A stretch of 52,566 nucleotides of DNA from Bacteroidota bacterium (GCA_020160935.1 JAIUPL010000036.1:1-52566), one strand, 5' to 3'; positions 1 to 8,851 are shown, counted from the stretch's first letter. Translations and numbers: made by a program. The notes: generated by a model from the sequence alone, not told the origin.

Positions 1-78
1 AGGCGGGACGAGTTTGGGTGCGAACCCGCTTCCAAGGAGAGCAAAATCGTAGGATTTGAATACAGCCTTGATTTTTTG

Positions 79-104
79 GTACTTTTTCATCAAGGAAAAA
101 GTAC
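79..104. repeat. Short inverted repeat at left edge
   Basis: The arms GTACTTTTTC (79-88) and GGAAAAAGTAC (94-104) can form a stem of nine to ten pairs with a five-base loop. It lies downstream of the small membrane-protein gene on the minus strand and could act as its terminator or be a dispersed repeat. Bases 1-78 contain no start codon with a convincing reading frame and I see nothing else there. Confidence 0.45.
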
Positions 105-156
105 AGTATAGCACGATGATTCCACTATCAGAATCTCCTTTTTAGTTTCATTCCAA

Positions 157-546
157 TCAAATTATAGCCGAACTCACGTTATTCCTGTAATTTCTGATCG
201 TGAGCACAGCAGTTGTCAAAAATGGTATTGTCGACAGCACTACTTTGACATCCCTTGCCAACAATCCGACCAAACAGATAAAACACAGCAAAATACCGAG
301 GCAGCCGATGCTGATGTACGTCAGCATTTTGCCCGGCGTGCGCTGGAAAATTGTGATCAACAAGAGCGCCTGGCCCAACAAGGGCAAGATCGTGAATGGA
401 TGAATTACCTCACTCCAGTTGCTGAACATTTTTTTGAAAACTTCCGCTTCGGCCTCAAACAGGAACGTGCTGTTGCCCCCACCCCAGCGGAGATAGCCGA
501 AAAGAGAGGTGACAAGCAGCAGTGCATTGTAGATTTTTGAACGCAT
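157..546 (-). CDS. Small four-helix membrane protein, unknown function
   Basis: I do not recognise a family. The 129-residue product from the Met at 546 has about four hydrophobic segments: around the start, near residues 48-65, around 75-98 and around 100-115, with short charged loops, so it is an inner-membrane protein. A start at 579 would add eleven polar residues (MSQHSPYTPFL) ahead of the first helix; I prefer 546 because the next residues (MRSKIYNALLL) look like a normal membrane-protein start. The gene is divergent from the TetR gene at 679, so it may share regulation with it, as small membrane proteins next to TetR repressors often do. That link is inference from position only. Confidence 0.55.
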   Translation of the reverse strand: MRSKIYNALLLVTSLFGYLRWGGGNSTFLFEAEAEVFKKMFSNWSEVIHPFTILPLLGQALLLITIFQRTPGKMLTYISIGCLGILLCFICLVGLLARDVKVVLSTIPFLTTAVLTIRNYRNNVSSAII

Positions 547-651
547 GAGAAAAGGTGTGTAAGGTGAATGTTGGGACAATGTATTCCTGCATTCAGGAAC
601 GGGTTTTAAAAATTTCTACCTACCTGCTTGTTTTATTGACCAAAGTCGTCT

Positions 652-674
652 TACTTTTGCCGTACGAACGTTCG
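652..674 (+). promoter_or_regulatory. TetR gene promoter and probable operator
   Basis: TACTTTTG at 652-659 matches the Bacteroidota -7 consensus TAnnTTTG. A perfect 10-bp palindrome CGAACGTTCG lies at 665-674, just before the ATG at 679, where the repressor would cover the transcription start. This is typical autoregulation by a TetR protein; the binding itself is inferred. Confidence 0.6.
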
Positions 675-678
675 GTAT

Positions 679-1248
679 ATGCCAGTTAAAAAAATTGAAA
701 AACGCGAACTCCTGCAGCGCTGCTGGGAAGTGTTTCATCGCCACGGATACCACGGCACTTCGGTGAGCATGCTGGCCGAAGCGACCGGGCTTGGAAAATC
801 GGGCCTGATGCACCACCACCTGTCGAAAGAAAGCCTGATGCGCGCCGTGGTGGAATACGCACAGGACGCCATGCGCGAGATTGTTTTTTCCGTAGCGAAA
901 GAAAACCTGCCGCCCGAACAGCGGCTCGAAAAACTGTTGCGCCGCCAGAATCGACTTGCCAAATACGAACGTCGCGGCTGCTTTTTTGCCAATACTGCCC
1001 TGGAAACCGGCCGCGACGAACTGTTCAACGAACCCATTCAGGCCATTTGGGAAGAATGGAAAGCCACTGTGGCCGACATTCTGACGAGTATCATGCCGCT
1101 TGAAACCGCTCAAAAGACTGCTTATCGCCTCCTTTGCGAATATGAAGGCGCTATTATCATGTATAAAATCAGCAACGACGAACAGCACCTCGAGCAATTT
1201 GTGAAAAGAGCAGTAGAGGTATTTGGCGGAAGGGTTGATAAAGGTTGA
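679..1248 (+). CDS. TetR/AcrR family transcriptional regulator
   Basis: The 189-residue protein has the usual TetR layout. An N-terminal helix-turn-helix at about residues 8-52 carries the family signature (RCWEVFHRHGYHGTSVSML ... TGLGKSGLMHHHLSKESLM), followed by an all-helical ligand-binding domain. It is a one-component repressor acting on DNA in the cytoplasm; the ligand cannot be told from sequence. The ATG lies 20 bases after a TAnnTTTG promoter box and next to a palindrome, so it probably represses itself. The alpha/beta hydrolase downstream is a plausible target. The last residues RVDKG and the stop codon are encoded by the first units of the GTTGAT repeat array at 1232, which suggests the array replaced the original C-terminus. 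Confidence 0.9.
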   Translation: MPVKKIEKRELLQRCWEVFHRHGYHGTSVSMLAEATGLGKSGLMHHHLSKESLMRAVVEYAQDAMREIVFSVAKENLPPEQRLEKLLRRQNRLAKYERRGCFFANTALETGRDELFNEPIQAIWEEWKATVADILTSIMPLETAQKTAYRLLCEYEGAIIMYKISNDEQHLEQFVKRAVEVFGGRVDKG

Positions 1249-1432
1249 TGAGGGTTGATATTCAGCCACTCTATGAAGGAAAATACAACCCTTACCTCGA
1301 GCCGCTTTTTATCAACCCTCATCAACCTTTATCAACCCTCATCAACCCTCATCAACCCCCATCAATCCTATCAACCCCCATCAACCCTATCAACCTCATC
1401 AACTTTATCAACCTCATCAACCCTCATCAACA
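1232..1432. repeat. Tandem-unit inverted array, GTTGAT family (copy 1)
   Basis: The left arm (about 1232-1258) consists of GTTGAT units, and the right arm (about 1312-1432) of the complement ATCAACC with spacers such as CTC, TTT and CTA, giving 7- to 10-base periods. The core between them (about 1259-1311) contains TATTCA, CCACTC and CGAGCCG, which recur in copies at 8614 and 46702. The left arm contributes the TetR stop codon. The region encodes only low-complexity peptide in any frame. Confidence 0.85.
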
Positions 1433-1449
1433 CTTACCCATCTCCCTCC

Positions 1450-2370
1450 ATGCAGCAACTCATCATCAAAGTCATCGGCCTGGGGCTCAACCTGTGGTCG
1501 CTCGTAGCGCCTCAACAAGCCGCCCGAATGGCTGTGCAGGTATTTTCGCGCCCGCCCAAGCCGCAGGTACGCGAAAAGGAACGCGCTTTTCTACAAACAG
1601 CCAGGCAAGTGCGCCGAAAAGTGGCCGGTCAAGACATCGTGGAATACCACTGGGGCCCCGATGAAGCACCGCTGGTGGTGGTCAGTTATGGCTGGGGATA
1701 CAATGCCGGGCGCTGGCGTTATTTTGTACCCGAACTGCTGCAAGCCGGATATCGGGTGCTGGCGTACGACCCGCCCGGGCATGGACTGGCGCCTGCTGGC
1801 ACCCTGAATATTCCTGCCAATGCGGCCATTTTAAAGGAATTGCTGGAAACCTACGGCCCTGCCGAAGCGCTGGTGGGGCACTCTTTTGGCGGCAGCAGTC
1901 TGGTGTATGCCTTGCATGACTTGCCCCGCACCTTGCATCCCAGGCGCATGGTAGTAATGGCTTCATTCAGTTATGCGCCGCGGGTTTTTATGGAATACAA
2001 AAAGACGCTGGGACTGTGGGGGCCGCTGTTCTGGAGCATGGTGCGGATGTTCGAAAAAAGAGTCGGCAAACCGCTGGATTACTATGATTTTGCAGTCATG
2101 ACATCAGCGTTCGAACATATCCACGGCCTGCTCATACATTCTCCCTCCGATACGGTGACGCCGTACGCAGAAGCCGTCCGCTACCACAATTTCTGGCCAG
2201 GCAGTCATCTATTCAGTCCCGACGAAGGCGGGCACCACCTCGGAACGGCAGGCATCACGCAGGCAGTTATGCAGTTTGTTCTGGAAGAAAAGGTTCCTGC
2301 ACCAGCCCAACGTCAGGAACGCCCCCTGATAGCGGAACACGAACTGGTGCAGCATTTTGCGGGACTGTGA
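1450..2370 (+). CDS. Alpha/beta hydrolase fold protein
   Basis: The 306-residue enzyme has the alpha/beta-hydrolase landmarks: an oxyanion region SYGWGYNAGRW near residues 78-88, the nucleophile elbow GHSFGG, and a late EGGHHLG that supplies the catalytic His. The family covers esterases, lipases and related hydrolases; the substrate is unknown. An open frame upstream to 1255 would add about 65 residues, but these are translated from the ATCAACC repeat array (runs of LSTSSTLIN), so the ATG at 1450 is the sensible start. The first 30 residues are fairly hydrophobic and may be a membrane-associated helix. The position after the TetR gene suggests control by that regulator. Confidence 0.85.
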   Translation: MQQLIIKVIGLGLNLWSLVAPQQAARMAVQVFSRPPKPQVREKERAFLQTARQVRRKVAGQDIVEYHWGPDEAPLVVVSYGWGYNAGRWRYFVPELLQAGYRVLAYDPPGHGLAPAGTLNIPANAAILKELLETYGPAEALVGHSFGGSSLVYALHDLPRTLHPRRMVVMASFSYAPRVFMEYKKTLGLWGPLFWSMVRMFEKRVGKPLDYYDFAVMTSAFEHIHGLLIHSPSDTVTPYAEAVRYHNFWPGSHLFSPDEGGHHLGTAGITQAVMQFVLEEKVPAPAQRQERPLIAEHELVQHFAGL

Positions 2371-2375
2371 GATTT

Positions 2376-2499
2376 AGTTATGAGTTTTAAAGTTATGAGT
2401 TATGAGTTATACTCACTTTGCTTTTGGCTTTTTAACAAGAGAGGCCAATAGCAAAGTGAGTATAACTCATAACTCATAACTTTAAAACTCATAACTCAT
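2376..2499. repeat. Heptamer inverted array, TTATGAG family (copy 1)
   Basis: Left-arm units are TTATGAG and right-arm units CTCATAA. The core arms read ACTCACTTTGCTTTTGGC and the near-complement GCAAAGTGAGT around a short loop. It lies between convergent genes and could terminate both. Copies with nearly the same core are at 36999 and 38567. Confidence 0.88.
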
Positions 2500-2503
2500 T
2501 CCC

Positions 2504-4987
2504 CTACAAATCCATCCCCACCATCACCCCGACTTTTTCATATTTCTGACCGAAAAAACCCGTAATTACATCTATCCGGAATAGCCGGGCCGGGCCGAAC
2601 CCGAGGTTTTCGAGACCAAAATTCAATTCCCAGTAAGGCAGGCTTTTAGTGTATGTCGGGTCGGCGGAAGGGCGATCGGTGTAGTAGAAATTGGCGCCAA
2701 TCACCTCTTTCAGGTTGAGTTTTCGGATACCGGGGATTTTATCAAACAGCCAGCCTTGCAGGTGGTGTTGCCAGTGCGCTTCTACAAAAGGTTTGTCGGT
2801 AGCATAGGCGTAATAAGGCAGCATGAAAAAACTACGGGTGTAGTTTTTCGGCTCGCCAAAAATCGTCTGGTTGCCCCTGGGGTGGTACAAATCCATAAAT
2901 CCGAGGGTTTTATTGCGTAAAAATGCACCTGCCGTGACCCGGATATCGGAATACCCGGCCAGGCCCCAGGAAAGTTCATTTTCGCTCAACTGCACCTGAA
3001 TCATGTCAAAATCAGCCATATTGCCGGCCACTGGTATGGCTTTTCGATAGCGCAGGTAGATACTCGGCCATTTGGAAGAGTCATAGGAGCGGAATGTCGG
3101 ATAACTGCTGTAGGTCTGTCCGAATCGGAATCGGAATTCTGCCTGGAGTGCAAACAAGTCAGGGAAGAGTCTGTTGGCCGGTTCCGGCTGCACAGGGTAG
3201 TTGGGCGTGTATTCCCGGTCATCCAAACGTTTGGCCCAATTGTAGTCGGTATTATTGTCGAGCCATTTTCGTTGCGCCCATTCCGCCGAAGCGCGCATGT
3301 AAAGCCAGGGCAGGAGAAACTGCTTCCATTCGGCCGACACGAACGTTTTCTCATACAGTTTCATAAAATTCTGTTTCCGGAACAACGAATAAGAAGAGTT
3401 GATAACCGGGCTGATCGGATTCTGGTCGTTGAACTGCACGGGGTTTACGCCGCCTGCCACCGAAAAGGTGGAGTATCGGATACTTTCGAATTTGCGCTCC
3501 AGTTCGAGGGCGCCGCGCAAGCGTTTTTCGACAAAACCGTAGTTGATATTGCCCCCGACACGCCAGTATTTTTCAGAGCGTTCGGTGTAATGGGTAAATT
3601 TCGGATTGACATCGAACACAAGTCCCTGCACTGTATTGAACTGTACCCACTGCATGGCGCCAGGGAAAGAAAGGGTCGTGCGTTTGTAGGAGTTTTGCCA
3701 GGAATAACCGGTAAGCAAGTCGAATGGTTTGAAGCGATTGTTTTTGCGATCAATGCTATCGAGGTATTCCTTGGATTTCCAAATGCGTTGGAGGCTGTCT
3801 TTTTTTACGTAATCGCTGGCTTCTTCCGTGGTGAGCGGCACGGGCCGCACCGATTTCCAGTAAGTTGAATCCTGCTCATTGGCGCCTTTTTCGATTTTGA
3901 ACACTTCGCGGTCGAAGAAACCTTTTTCAAAGCGCGGATGCAGGTTGTAATTGGAAAATACGCTGTTGAAAAACCCGTCGAATTTAAACCCAAGCACCCC
4001 GAATTTCACGCTGGTGACCTGTGTGAGCAGTACCCAGGTATCGGGTTTTTCCACCGGCACAAATTCTTGCTGGATGCGCATGGTATCGAGCACAGGTTGT
4101 TTGATGGTATTACCGGTAATAAAAAGATCGACGCCGGAGAGGTTCCACCATTCATCCACCACGTACAGAAATCCGCTGAAGGTGGGGTCGGCGCTGCGTT
4201 TGGGGATCACCTTGATTTTTTCAATCGCATAGCCGTTTTGATCCTGAATCGTTCCCATCCACTTGAACTGGTAGTAGTTGAAGGCATTGTCGGCCAGCGG
4301 CGACAGGATTTCGCGGTCTATTTCCAGCCGCTCGTCGTACAGGTTGAACTCCGTCAGCGTGGCGCGATTCAGGCTATAGCCGTTTTCGGAGCCGCTGGTT
4401 TTACTGGAAATCATGATCTCCTTTTTGCGCTCCGGGCTGGCTTGCTGGTACACTTTCGACACGGATTCCGACAAATACACCACGCCGGTGCGGTTGGTAT
4501 CGAGGATACCGCCCATGTTGCCGATGTCCTGTCCGAAGATTTTTTTGGGTGCGTCCACCAATTTATAAAAACCCTTGATATAGGTGTCGTAGGTCGATGC
4601 ATCCACTTTGTTGCGGTAGTATTTGCGTTTGGCAATCACCTCGCGCATGATGCGATAAGCGGGGTCTTCAGTGGTAATGACAACTTCGCCGATTTCAAGA
4701 TTGGCCGGCGACAAGCGCACATTGAGCCGCAGGGGTTTGTCGGTCACAGTCACCTGCTCGATCTGTTGTTTGTAGCCAATGTATTGAAATACAATCTCTT
4801 GTTTGCCGCGTTCCACTTGCAGGCGGTATTCACCGGCGGCGTTGGCCACGGTGCCGTTGGTGCTGTTGCGCACATACACGGATGCAAACGGCAGGGGCTC
4901 GCCGTTTTCATCGAGTACGGTGCCGCTGACTTGGGAAGAAACAAAGAAGGGAAAAAGCAAAAGGGTAAACAGGTAAATTATTCGCAT
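2504..4987 (-). CDS. DUF5686/carboxypeptidase-regulatory-like outer membrane protein
   Basis: The 827-residue protein starts with a signal peptide (MRIIYLFTLLLFPFFVSS). Residues 20-105 are a carboxypeptidase-regulatory-like beta-sandwich (VSGTVLDENGEPLPFASVYV), the domain seen at the front of many Bacteroidota outer-membrane receptors. The rest matches DUF5686 in style: AYRIMREVIAKRKYYRN near residue 110, then a long region with many aromatic-rich alternating strands, consistent with an outer-membrane beta barrel. It lacks an obvious TonB plug and is not a SusC. Function is unknown; a role at the cell surface is inferred. The gene is alone on its strand, convergent with the hydrolase and divergent from the PLP enzyme. 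A box one base off consensus, CACTTTTG, lies upstream near 5028-5035. Confidence 0.8.
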   Translation of the reverse strand: MRIIYLFTLLLFPFFVSSQVSGTVLDENGEPLPFASVYVRNSTNGTVANAAGEYRLQVERGKQEIVFQYIGYKQQIEQVTVTDKPLRLNVRLSPANLEIGEVVITTEDPAYRIMREVIAKRKYYRNKVDASTYDTYIKGFYKLVDAPKKIFGQDIGNMGGILDTNRTGVVYLSESVSKVYQQASPERKKEIMISSKTSGSENGYSLNRATLTEFNLYDERLEIDREILSPLADNAFNYYQFKWMGTIQDQNGYAIEKIKVIPKRSADPTFSGFLYVVDEWWNLSGVDLFITGNTIKQPVLDTMRIQQEFVPVEKPDTWVLLTQVTSVKFGVLGFKFDGFFNSVFSNYNLHPRFEKGFFDREVFKIEKGANEQDSTYWKSVRPVPLTTEEASDYVKKDSLQRIWKSKEYLDSIDRKNNRFKPFDLLTGYSWQNSYKRTTLSFPGAMQWVQFNTVQGLVFDVNPKFTHYTERSEKYWRVGGNINYGFVEKRLRGALELERKFESIRYSTFSVAGGVNPVQFNDQNPISPVINSSYSLFRKQNFMKLYEKTFVSAEWKQFLLPWLYMRASAEWAQRKWLDNNTDYNWAKRLDDREYTPNYPVQPEPANRLFPDLFALQAEFRFRFGQTYSSYPTFRSYDSSKWPSIYLRYRKAIPVAGNMADFDMIQVQLSENELSWGLAGYSDIRVTAGAFLRNKTLGFMDLYHPRGNQTIFGEPKNYTRSFFMLPYYAYATDKPFVEAHWQHHLQGWLFDKIPGIRKLNLKEVIGANFYYTDRPSADPTYTKSLPYWELNFGLENLGFGPARLFRIDVITGFFGQKYEKVGVMVGMDL

Positions 4988-5092
4988 GGAAATTGATTCG
5001 AAATGTTAGGGCTGAAAAATTGTGTGGGTCAAAAGTGTGTCTAATTTTTTATTCAGGAAAAGAGGATATTTGGGCTTTAACCCGACTTTAAC

Positions 5093-5240
5093 TTGGTTAT
5101 TGGTTATTGGTTATTGGTTATTAGGGTGTTAAGGGTGCATCCATGATTTTTCCCGGCACCCCAAATTGAGCAGCCAAAAATTGATACTAATAAACCGTTA
5201 CCAACCCTCAATAACCAATAACTAATAACCAATAACTAAA
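5093..5240. repeat. Heptamer inverted array, TTGGTTA family
   Basis: The left arm at 5093-5130 is TTGGTTA repeated, and the right arm at 5205-5240 is CCAATAACTAATAA-type units. Unlike most copies it lies between divergent genes, so it cannot be a terminator for either. It ends two bases before the ATG of the PLP enzyme. The 60-base core contains no gene. Confidence 0.8.
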
Positions 5241-5241
5241 C

Positions 5242-6498
5242 ATGCACCCTTCCCGTCGCAGTTTCATCCGCCAGACCGCCACTTTGCTGGGCGCAATGGC
5301 TTTGCACCGCAACCCCGCTGCCGCATTTCCGATTGCCGAACTGCCCGAAAATACGCCGGAAGAAGATTTCTGGCGGCAGGTGCGACAGGCATATTCGGCC
5401 AGCCCTACCATCATCAACCTCAACAATGGCGGCGTGTGCCCTACCCCGCGTGCTACCCTCGACGCACTCGATTACTACAACCGCATGTGCGCCGAAGCGC
5501 CTTCGTACTACATGTGGCGCATTCTCGACCAGGACCGCGAGCCGCTGCGCGAAAATCTGGCAGCCCTGGCAGGGGTGCCGTCCGATGAAATCGCCATCAA
5601 TCGAAACACCACCGAAGCCCTGAATACCATCATTTTTGGCCTGCCCCTGACAGCCGGCGACGAAGTGGTGCTTTCGCGCTTCGACTACCCCAATATGATG
5701 AACGCCTGGAAACAACGCGAAGCCCGCGACGGTATCCGGCTGGTGTGGGTCGACCTGGACCTTCCTTCTGGCGACGAAGACTACCTGGTGGATGCCTTTG
5801 TTTCCAAAATAACGGAAAAAACCCGACTGGTACACCTCACCCATGTCATCAACTGGTGTGGGCAAATACTGCCCGTGCGGAAAATTGCCGACCGTGCCCA
5901 CGCCGCCGGCGCCGAAGTGCTCGTAGATGCCGCCCATTCCTTTGCAGTGCTCGACTACAAAATTCCGGACCTCGGCTGCGATTACTGGGGCACCAGCCTG
6001 CACAAGTTTTTGTGCGCACCGTTCGGTACCGGGCTGATGTGGATTCGCAAGGAAAAAATCTCGCGCATCTGGCCACTGCTCTCAAACGACCAGCCCGACA
6101 GCGACAATATCCGGAAATTTGAATCACTCGGCACCCGTAGTTTCCCCACAGAAATGGCGATTGGCTATTCGCTTGATTTACACAACTTTATAGGCCCGCG
6201 CCGCAAACAGGAACGCCTGCATTTCCTGAAAAACTACTGGATGGAACGCGTACAGGATGTGCCCGGTATCCGTTTTTACACCAACCCTGATCCGAAATGG
6301 AGTTGCGCCATCGGCAATTTCGGCCTGGAAGGCTGGAAATGCACGGAAATCGCCGGTCAGTTGTTCGACAAATGGAAAATTCACACCACCACCATCGACT
6401 GGCAAAAAATCAACGGCGTGCGCGTTACCCCCAATGTGTACACCACGACCGATGAACTGGACAAGTTGGTGCGGGCTGTGAAGGGGTTGAAGAAGTAG
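5242..6498 (+). CDS. Tat-exported class V aminotransferase-fold PLP enzyme
   Basis: The 418-residue protein begins with a twin-arginine signal (PSRRSFIRQ followed by a hydrophobic stretch to about residue 28), so it is probably exported folded with its cofactor. The body is the aminotransferase class V fold: D229 in LVDAAHS should pair with the pyridine nitrogen, and K255 in SLHKFL is the expected Schiff-base lysine. Relatives are often annotated as isopenicillin N epimerase-like or cysteine desulfurase-like, but neither activity can be assigned. The ATG follows directly on a repeat array, and the stop is immediately followed by another. A periplasmic PLP enzyme is uncommon but known in this group. 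Confidence 0.85.
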   Translation: MHPSRRSFIRQTATLLGAMALHRNPAAAFPIAELPENTPEEDFWRQVRQAYSASPTIINLNNGGVCPTPRATLDALDYYNRMCAEAPSYYMWRILDQDREPLRENLAALAGVPSDEIAINRNTTEALNTIIFGLPLTAGDEVVLSRFDYPNMMNAWKQREARDGIRLVWVDLDLPSGDEDYLVDAFVSKITEKTRLVHLTHVINWCGQILPVRKIADRAHAAGAEVLVDAAHSFAVLDYKIPDLGCDYWGTSLHKFLCAPFGTGLMWIRKEKISRIWPLLSNDQPDSDNIRKFESLGTRSFPTEMAIGYSLDLHNFIGPRRKQERLHFLKNYWMERVQDVPGIRFYTNPDPKWSCAIGNFGLEGWKCTEIAGQLFDKWKIHTTTIDWQKINGVRVTPNVYTTTDELDKLVRAVKGLKK

Positions 6499-6770
6499 GC
6501 AAGGGGCAAGGGGCAAAAGGCAAGGGGCAAAAAAACAAGAGGCAAGGGGCAAAGGGCAAGGGGCAAGGGGCAAAAGGCAAAGGGCATTTAAAGTGTAAAT
6601 TTATTTAAAGTATTGAAAAACTACCCCTTGCCCTTTGCCTCTTGTTTTTTGCCCTTTGCCCTTTGCCCCTTGCCCCTTGCCCCTTGCCTCTTGTTTTTTT
6701 GCCCCTTGCCCCTTGCCCTTTGCCTCTTGTTTTTTTGCCCCTTGCCCCTTGCCCCTTGCCTCTTGCCCCT
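6499..6770. repeat. Heptamer inverted array, GGCAAGG family
   Basis: The left arm at 6499-6588 contains GGCAAGG and GGCAAAA units; the right arm at 6625-6770 contains the complement CTTGCCC and TTTGCCC, with interspersed TCTTGTTTTTTT. The core is an AT-rich stretch of about 35 bases. The array begins right after the stop codon of the PLP enzyme and runs into the promoter of the next gene, to which it appears to supply the -33 element. Confidence 0.88.
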
Positions 6771-6778
6771 TACCTTTG
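6749..6778 (+). promoter_or_regulatory. PaaG-like gene promoter partly built from repeat array
   Basis: TACCTTTG at 6771-6778 matches TAnnTTTG exactly. A TTG at 6749-6751 lies 19 bases upstream, the usual -33/-7 spacing in Bacteroidota, and is part of a CTTGCCC repeat unit. Transcription should begin near 6785, about 22 bases before the ATG at 6807. Confidence 0.6.
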
Positions 6779-6806
6779 GCCTGCCTTTTTCAACACAACT
6801 GAATTC

Positions 6807-7583
6807 ATGGAACACATCCAATTTTCAATAGAGAACAACGTAGCCAGAATTACCTTCAATCGCCCGCAGGTATTTAATTCGATGCACCAGGCCATGAGGG
6901 CCGAAATTATGGAAGCCCTCGATGTTTGCGCCACCGACGATCAGGTACGGGCAGTACTGATCACCGGCAACGGACGCGCCTTTTGTGCAGGAGAAGACTT
7001 GCAGGAAGTAGTCGATCCGAACGGACCATCGCTGTCGACGATTATTTCTACCGGCTACAACCCGATCGTACAAAAGATACGCGACCTGGAAAAGCCCGTT
7101 GTTATGGCCATCAATGGCGTGGCAGCCGGCGCAGGCGCCAATATTGCCCTGGCGGGTGACGTGGTGGTAGCCACCATGTCGGCCACATTTACCCAGGCAT
7201 TTTCCAAAATCGGATTGATCCCCGACTCGGGCGGCACCTGGACACTCCCGCGCCTGGTGGGTTTCCAGCGCGCATCGGCTTTGATGATGCTGTCGGATAA
7301 AATCAGCGCCGAAGAAGCCCAGGCGATGGGCATGGTGTACAAGGTGTTCCATGACGAAACGTTCCTGACCGAAAGCATCGAACTGGCCGAGACGCTGGCG
7401 CAGATGCCGACCAGAGGCCTGGCACTGACAAAAAAAGCACTGAATGCGTCGTTCAGCCATTCGTTTTCCGAACAATTGGCGCTGGAAGACCAACTCCAGT
7501 CGCAGGCAGGCAGCACCTCCGATTACCGCGAAGGCGTAGCGGCATTTCTGGAAAAACGGAAGCCGGTGTTTACGGGCAAATGA
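6807..7583 (+). CDS. paaG: Enoyl-CoA hydratase/isomerase, PaaG-like
   Basis: The 258-residue crotonase-fold protein has the oxyanion-hole segments FCAGEDLQEV (about residues 60-69) and AAGAGANIALAGD (about 107-119). GLIPDSGGTWTLPRLVG and the C-terminus DYREGVAAFLEKRKPVFTGK closely resemble PaaG, which converts ring-1,2-epoxyphenylacetyl-CoA to the oxepin in phenylacetate degradation. No other paa gene is in the window, so a general enoyl-CoA hydratase/isomerase in fatty acid or aromatic catabolism remains possible. An in-frame ATG at 6642 would add 55 residues translated from CTTGCCC repeats (PLPLAPC-type), so 6807 is the true start; it sits about 22 bases after the predicted transcription start. 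Confidence 0.82.
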   Translation: MEHIQFSIENNVARITFNRPQVFNSMHQAMRAEIMEALDVCATDDQVRAVLITGNGRAFCAGEDLQEVVDPNGPSLSTIISTGYNPIVQKIRDLEKPVVMAINGVAAGAGANIALAGDVVVATMSATFTQAFSKIGLIPDSGGTWTLPRLVGFQRASALMMLSDKISAEEAQAMGMVYKVFHDETFLTESIELAETLAQMPTRGLALTKKALNASFSHSFSEQLALEDQLQSQAGSTSDYREGVAAFLEKRKPVFTGK

Positions 7584-7587
7584 GTTT

Positions 7588-7775
7588 TGTTATCGGTTAT
7601 CTGTTATCAGTTATCAGGGTGGTACAACTTGGTACTGATTCGATTCAATAACGTGATCCCAGGAATAAACGCCCTACAAATAATCCAATTTATTCCACGC
7701 CCTACCTCATAGCACAAAAAAAGTACCCATGCCTCCCTACCACCCTGATAACCAATAACTAATAACCGATAACTA
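7588..7775. repeat. Heptamer inverted array, GTTATCA family
   Basis: The left arm is GTTATCG/GTTATCT/GTTATCA units continuing into AGGGTGGTA; the right arm starts TACCACCCTGATAAC and continues with CCAATAA/CTAATAA/CCGATAA units, so the outer stem is long and nearly perfect. The core of about 115 bases has no gene. The array is followed eight bases later by the GTG start of the lysozyme gene. Confidence 0.82.
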
Positions 7776-7782
7776 ATTCGTT

Positions 7783-8613
7783 GTGTCGCGCTGGATACAG
7801 AAATTCCGCATTTTTCCACCCAATTACGCCGTTCGGAAAGGCGATGCCAGAAAACTCGGCACTTCGTTGCTGTTTCTCTTTCTGACGGCGTTGGTCATCA
7901 GTCCGGAATTGCGGTACGAACTGCGCGCACTCGTCGAGTATCCGCTGCATTACAAGGAATACAAACAATTCGGGATTCGCATCCCCGATGGGTACACCAT
8001 TCATGGCATCGATGTGAGCAAATGGCAGCAGCGGGTCGACTGGACGCGGGTAAAAAAAATGAAAGTCGGGAATGTAAAAATTACCTTCGCCTTTATCAAA
8101 GCCACGGAAGGCACCTGGCTGGAAGACCCCGAATTTGACAAAAACTGGGACAATGCCCGCGAACAGGGCATCATTCGCGGCGCCTATCATTATTTTTTGC
8201 CCAATGTAAGCGCCAAAGACCAGGCTGCCAAGTTCATTCGCGCTGTCAAACTGCGCAGCGGCGACCTGCCGCCGGTGGTAGATGTAGAAGAAACACGCGG
8301 CATGAACAAGGCCCAAATTCAGCGATACACCAAGGATTTCCTCAATATCCTGGAGAAATACTACAAAGTGCGACCGATTCTGTACACCAACCGCGATTTT
8401 TACAAACAGTATTTCTCCGATGTGGAAGATTTTGAGAATTACCGTTTCTGGATCGCTCATTACCACGTGAGCGACTTCGATATGCCCGGCGACCAGGACT
8501 GGCATTTCTGGCAACACAGCGACCGCGGCAACGTGAATGGAATCAATGAACGCGTTGATTTTAATGTTTTTAACGGGGATAGCGCGGCGCTGCGGCGGCT
8601 ATGTGTACCGTAG
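7783..8613 (+). CDS. GH25-family lysozyme, membrane-anchored
   Basis: The 276-residue protein matches glycoside hydrolase family 25 (N-acetylmuramidase). The barrel starts with GIDVSKWQ near residue 85, followed by FAFIKATEG, the catalytic acidic motif VVDVEE near residue 167, and the closing FWQHSDRG and VDFNVFNG. A hydrophobic segment at about residues 26-41 after a basic N-terminus is most simply an uncleaved signal anchor, placing the domain in the periplasm for peptidoglycan remodelling or competition. The GTG start at 7783 is the first in frame after the repeat array. The neighbours give no operon clue; repeat arrays flank the gene on both sides. Confidence 0.9.
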   Translation: MSRWIQKFRIFPPNYAVRKGDARKLGTSLLFLFLTALVISPELRYELRALVEYPLHYKEYKQFGIRIPDGYTIHGIDVSKWQQRVDWTRVKKMKVGNVKITFAFIKATEGTWLEDPEFDKNWDNAREQGIIRGAYHYFLPNVSAKDQAAKFIRAVKLRSGDLPPVVDVEETRGMNKAQIQRYTKDFLNILEKYYKVRPILYTNRDFYKQYFSDVEDFENYRFWIAHYHVSDFDMPGDQDWHFWQHSDRGNVNGINERVDFNVFNGDSAALRRLCVP

Positions 8614-8802
8614 GGGTTGATGGGGGTTGATAAAGGTTGATGAGTGTTGATGAGGGTTGATGAGTGTTGATATTCATCGGCTCGATGAAGTGAAAAATCT
8701 TCCTACCCGAGCCGATGAATATCAACCCTCATCAACCTTTATCAACCTCATCAACCTTTATCAACCCTATCAACCTCATCAACCTCATCAACCCTATCAA
8801 CC
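8614..8802. repeat. Tandem-unit inverted array, GTTGAT family (copy 2)
   Basis: The left arm begins at the base after the lysozyme stop codon (GGGTTGATGGGGGTTGAT) and the right arm is ATCAACC units. The core contains an exact inner stem, ATTCATCGGCTCG with complement CGAGCCGATGAAT, the cleanest version of the core shared with copies at 1232 and 46702. Confidence 0.88.
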
Positions 8803-8851
8803 AAAATCGTTAAAGGCTGGTTAAGCGACGCAACCCCATGCCGCTTTCCAG

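Noticed and set aside
1255-1449. N-terminal extension of the alpha/beta hydrolase
   Set aside because: The residues are translated from the ATCAACC repeat array (LSTSSTLIN-type), so the start was moved to 1450.
3938-4996. 352-residue open frame antisense to the DUF5686 gene
   Set aside because: It is the shadow of the long minus-strand gene, has no domain pattern and His/Val-rich composition typical of reverse frames.
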